Source: Flaccisagitta enflata (taxonomy: Eukaryota > Chaetognatha > Sagittoidea > Aphragmophora). Taken from it: 64,000 nt of DNA. Shown in pieces: positions 63,926 through 64,000 of the stretch (position 1 is the stretch's first letter; the number at the start of each line of letters is the position of its first letter). The position numbers and the translations under genes were made by a program. The notes under the pieces are model-generated. The model ran no database searches. It saw nothing but the letters and a program-made list of their open reading frames with translations, and was not told the DNA's origin. The stretch spans positions 75,392,001-75,456,000 of the forward strand of contig OZ231127.1 in the NCBI GenBank assembly GCA_965153355.1, given 5' to 3'.

Positions 63926-64000
63926 CTGAAAGATTTTCATAAAAGTGACTATCTTTACTTGTTATTGTTTACAACGTGGATTTGAGCGATCTACAATTGA

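Overview
This is a window of nuclear DNA from an invertebrate animal. It is AT-rich, its genes are broken into short exons with GT-AG introns, and it is packed with microsatellites, minisatellites and non-autonomous transposons. I found no operons, bacterial signals, rRNA, functional tRNA or CRISPR. The best-resolved receptor resembles sex-peptide/myoinhibitory-peptide receptors, which points to a protostome. Helitron-like elements with tandem-repeat cores recall those described in molluscs, but I cannot name the species.

Three protein-coding genes can be reconstructed with consistent exon phases. (1) On the + strand, 12.6-18.3 kb, is an alpha-arrestin (arrestin domain-containing protein): six exons, about 448 codons, with possible tail exons up to 20.1 kb. 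(2) On the - strand, 63.9 down to 24.0 kb, is a large secreted-type protein made of VWC (chordin/kielin-like) cysteine modules: 19 exons, about 918 codons in view, open at its 5' end and without a resolved 3' end. (3) On the + strand, 36.7-53.8 kb, is a class A neuropeptide-type GPCR of about 741 codons in 15 exons. It lies wholly inside the 19.8-kb intron that splits one VWC module of gene 2.

Layout: 1-12.6 kb is repeats (microsatellites, fold-back elements, a tRNA-derived SINE, a GGTTAAT element). 12.6-20.2 kb is the arrestin gene. 20.2-24 kb is intergenic with two fold-back elements. 24-34.7 kb holds the 3' exons of the VWC gene. 34.7-54.5 kb is the host intron with the nested GPCR. 54.5-64 kb holds the 5' VWC exons, a Penelope-like retroelement and more transposons.

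Two patterns stand out. First, splice junctions of all three genes are repeatedly duplicated in tandem; the most striking case is a roughly 13-unit minisatellite whose 45-bp unit is a 3' splice site plus the first bases of the GPCR TM4 exon. Second, one modular element family (AACAAGGCC... to ...CGCGACTAAAAA) occurs about 20 times. It ends in a hairpin whose stem shows compensatory base changes and has an expandable tetranucleotide/minisatellite core; two copies hug a single arrestin exon. Everything here was read by eye from the sequence; no database search or alignment program was run.
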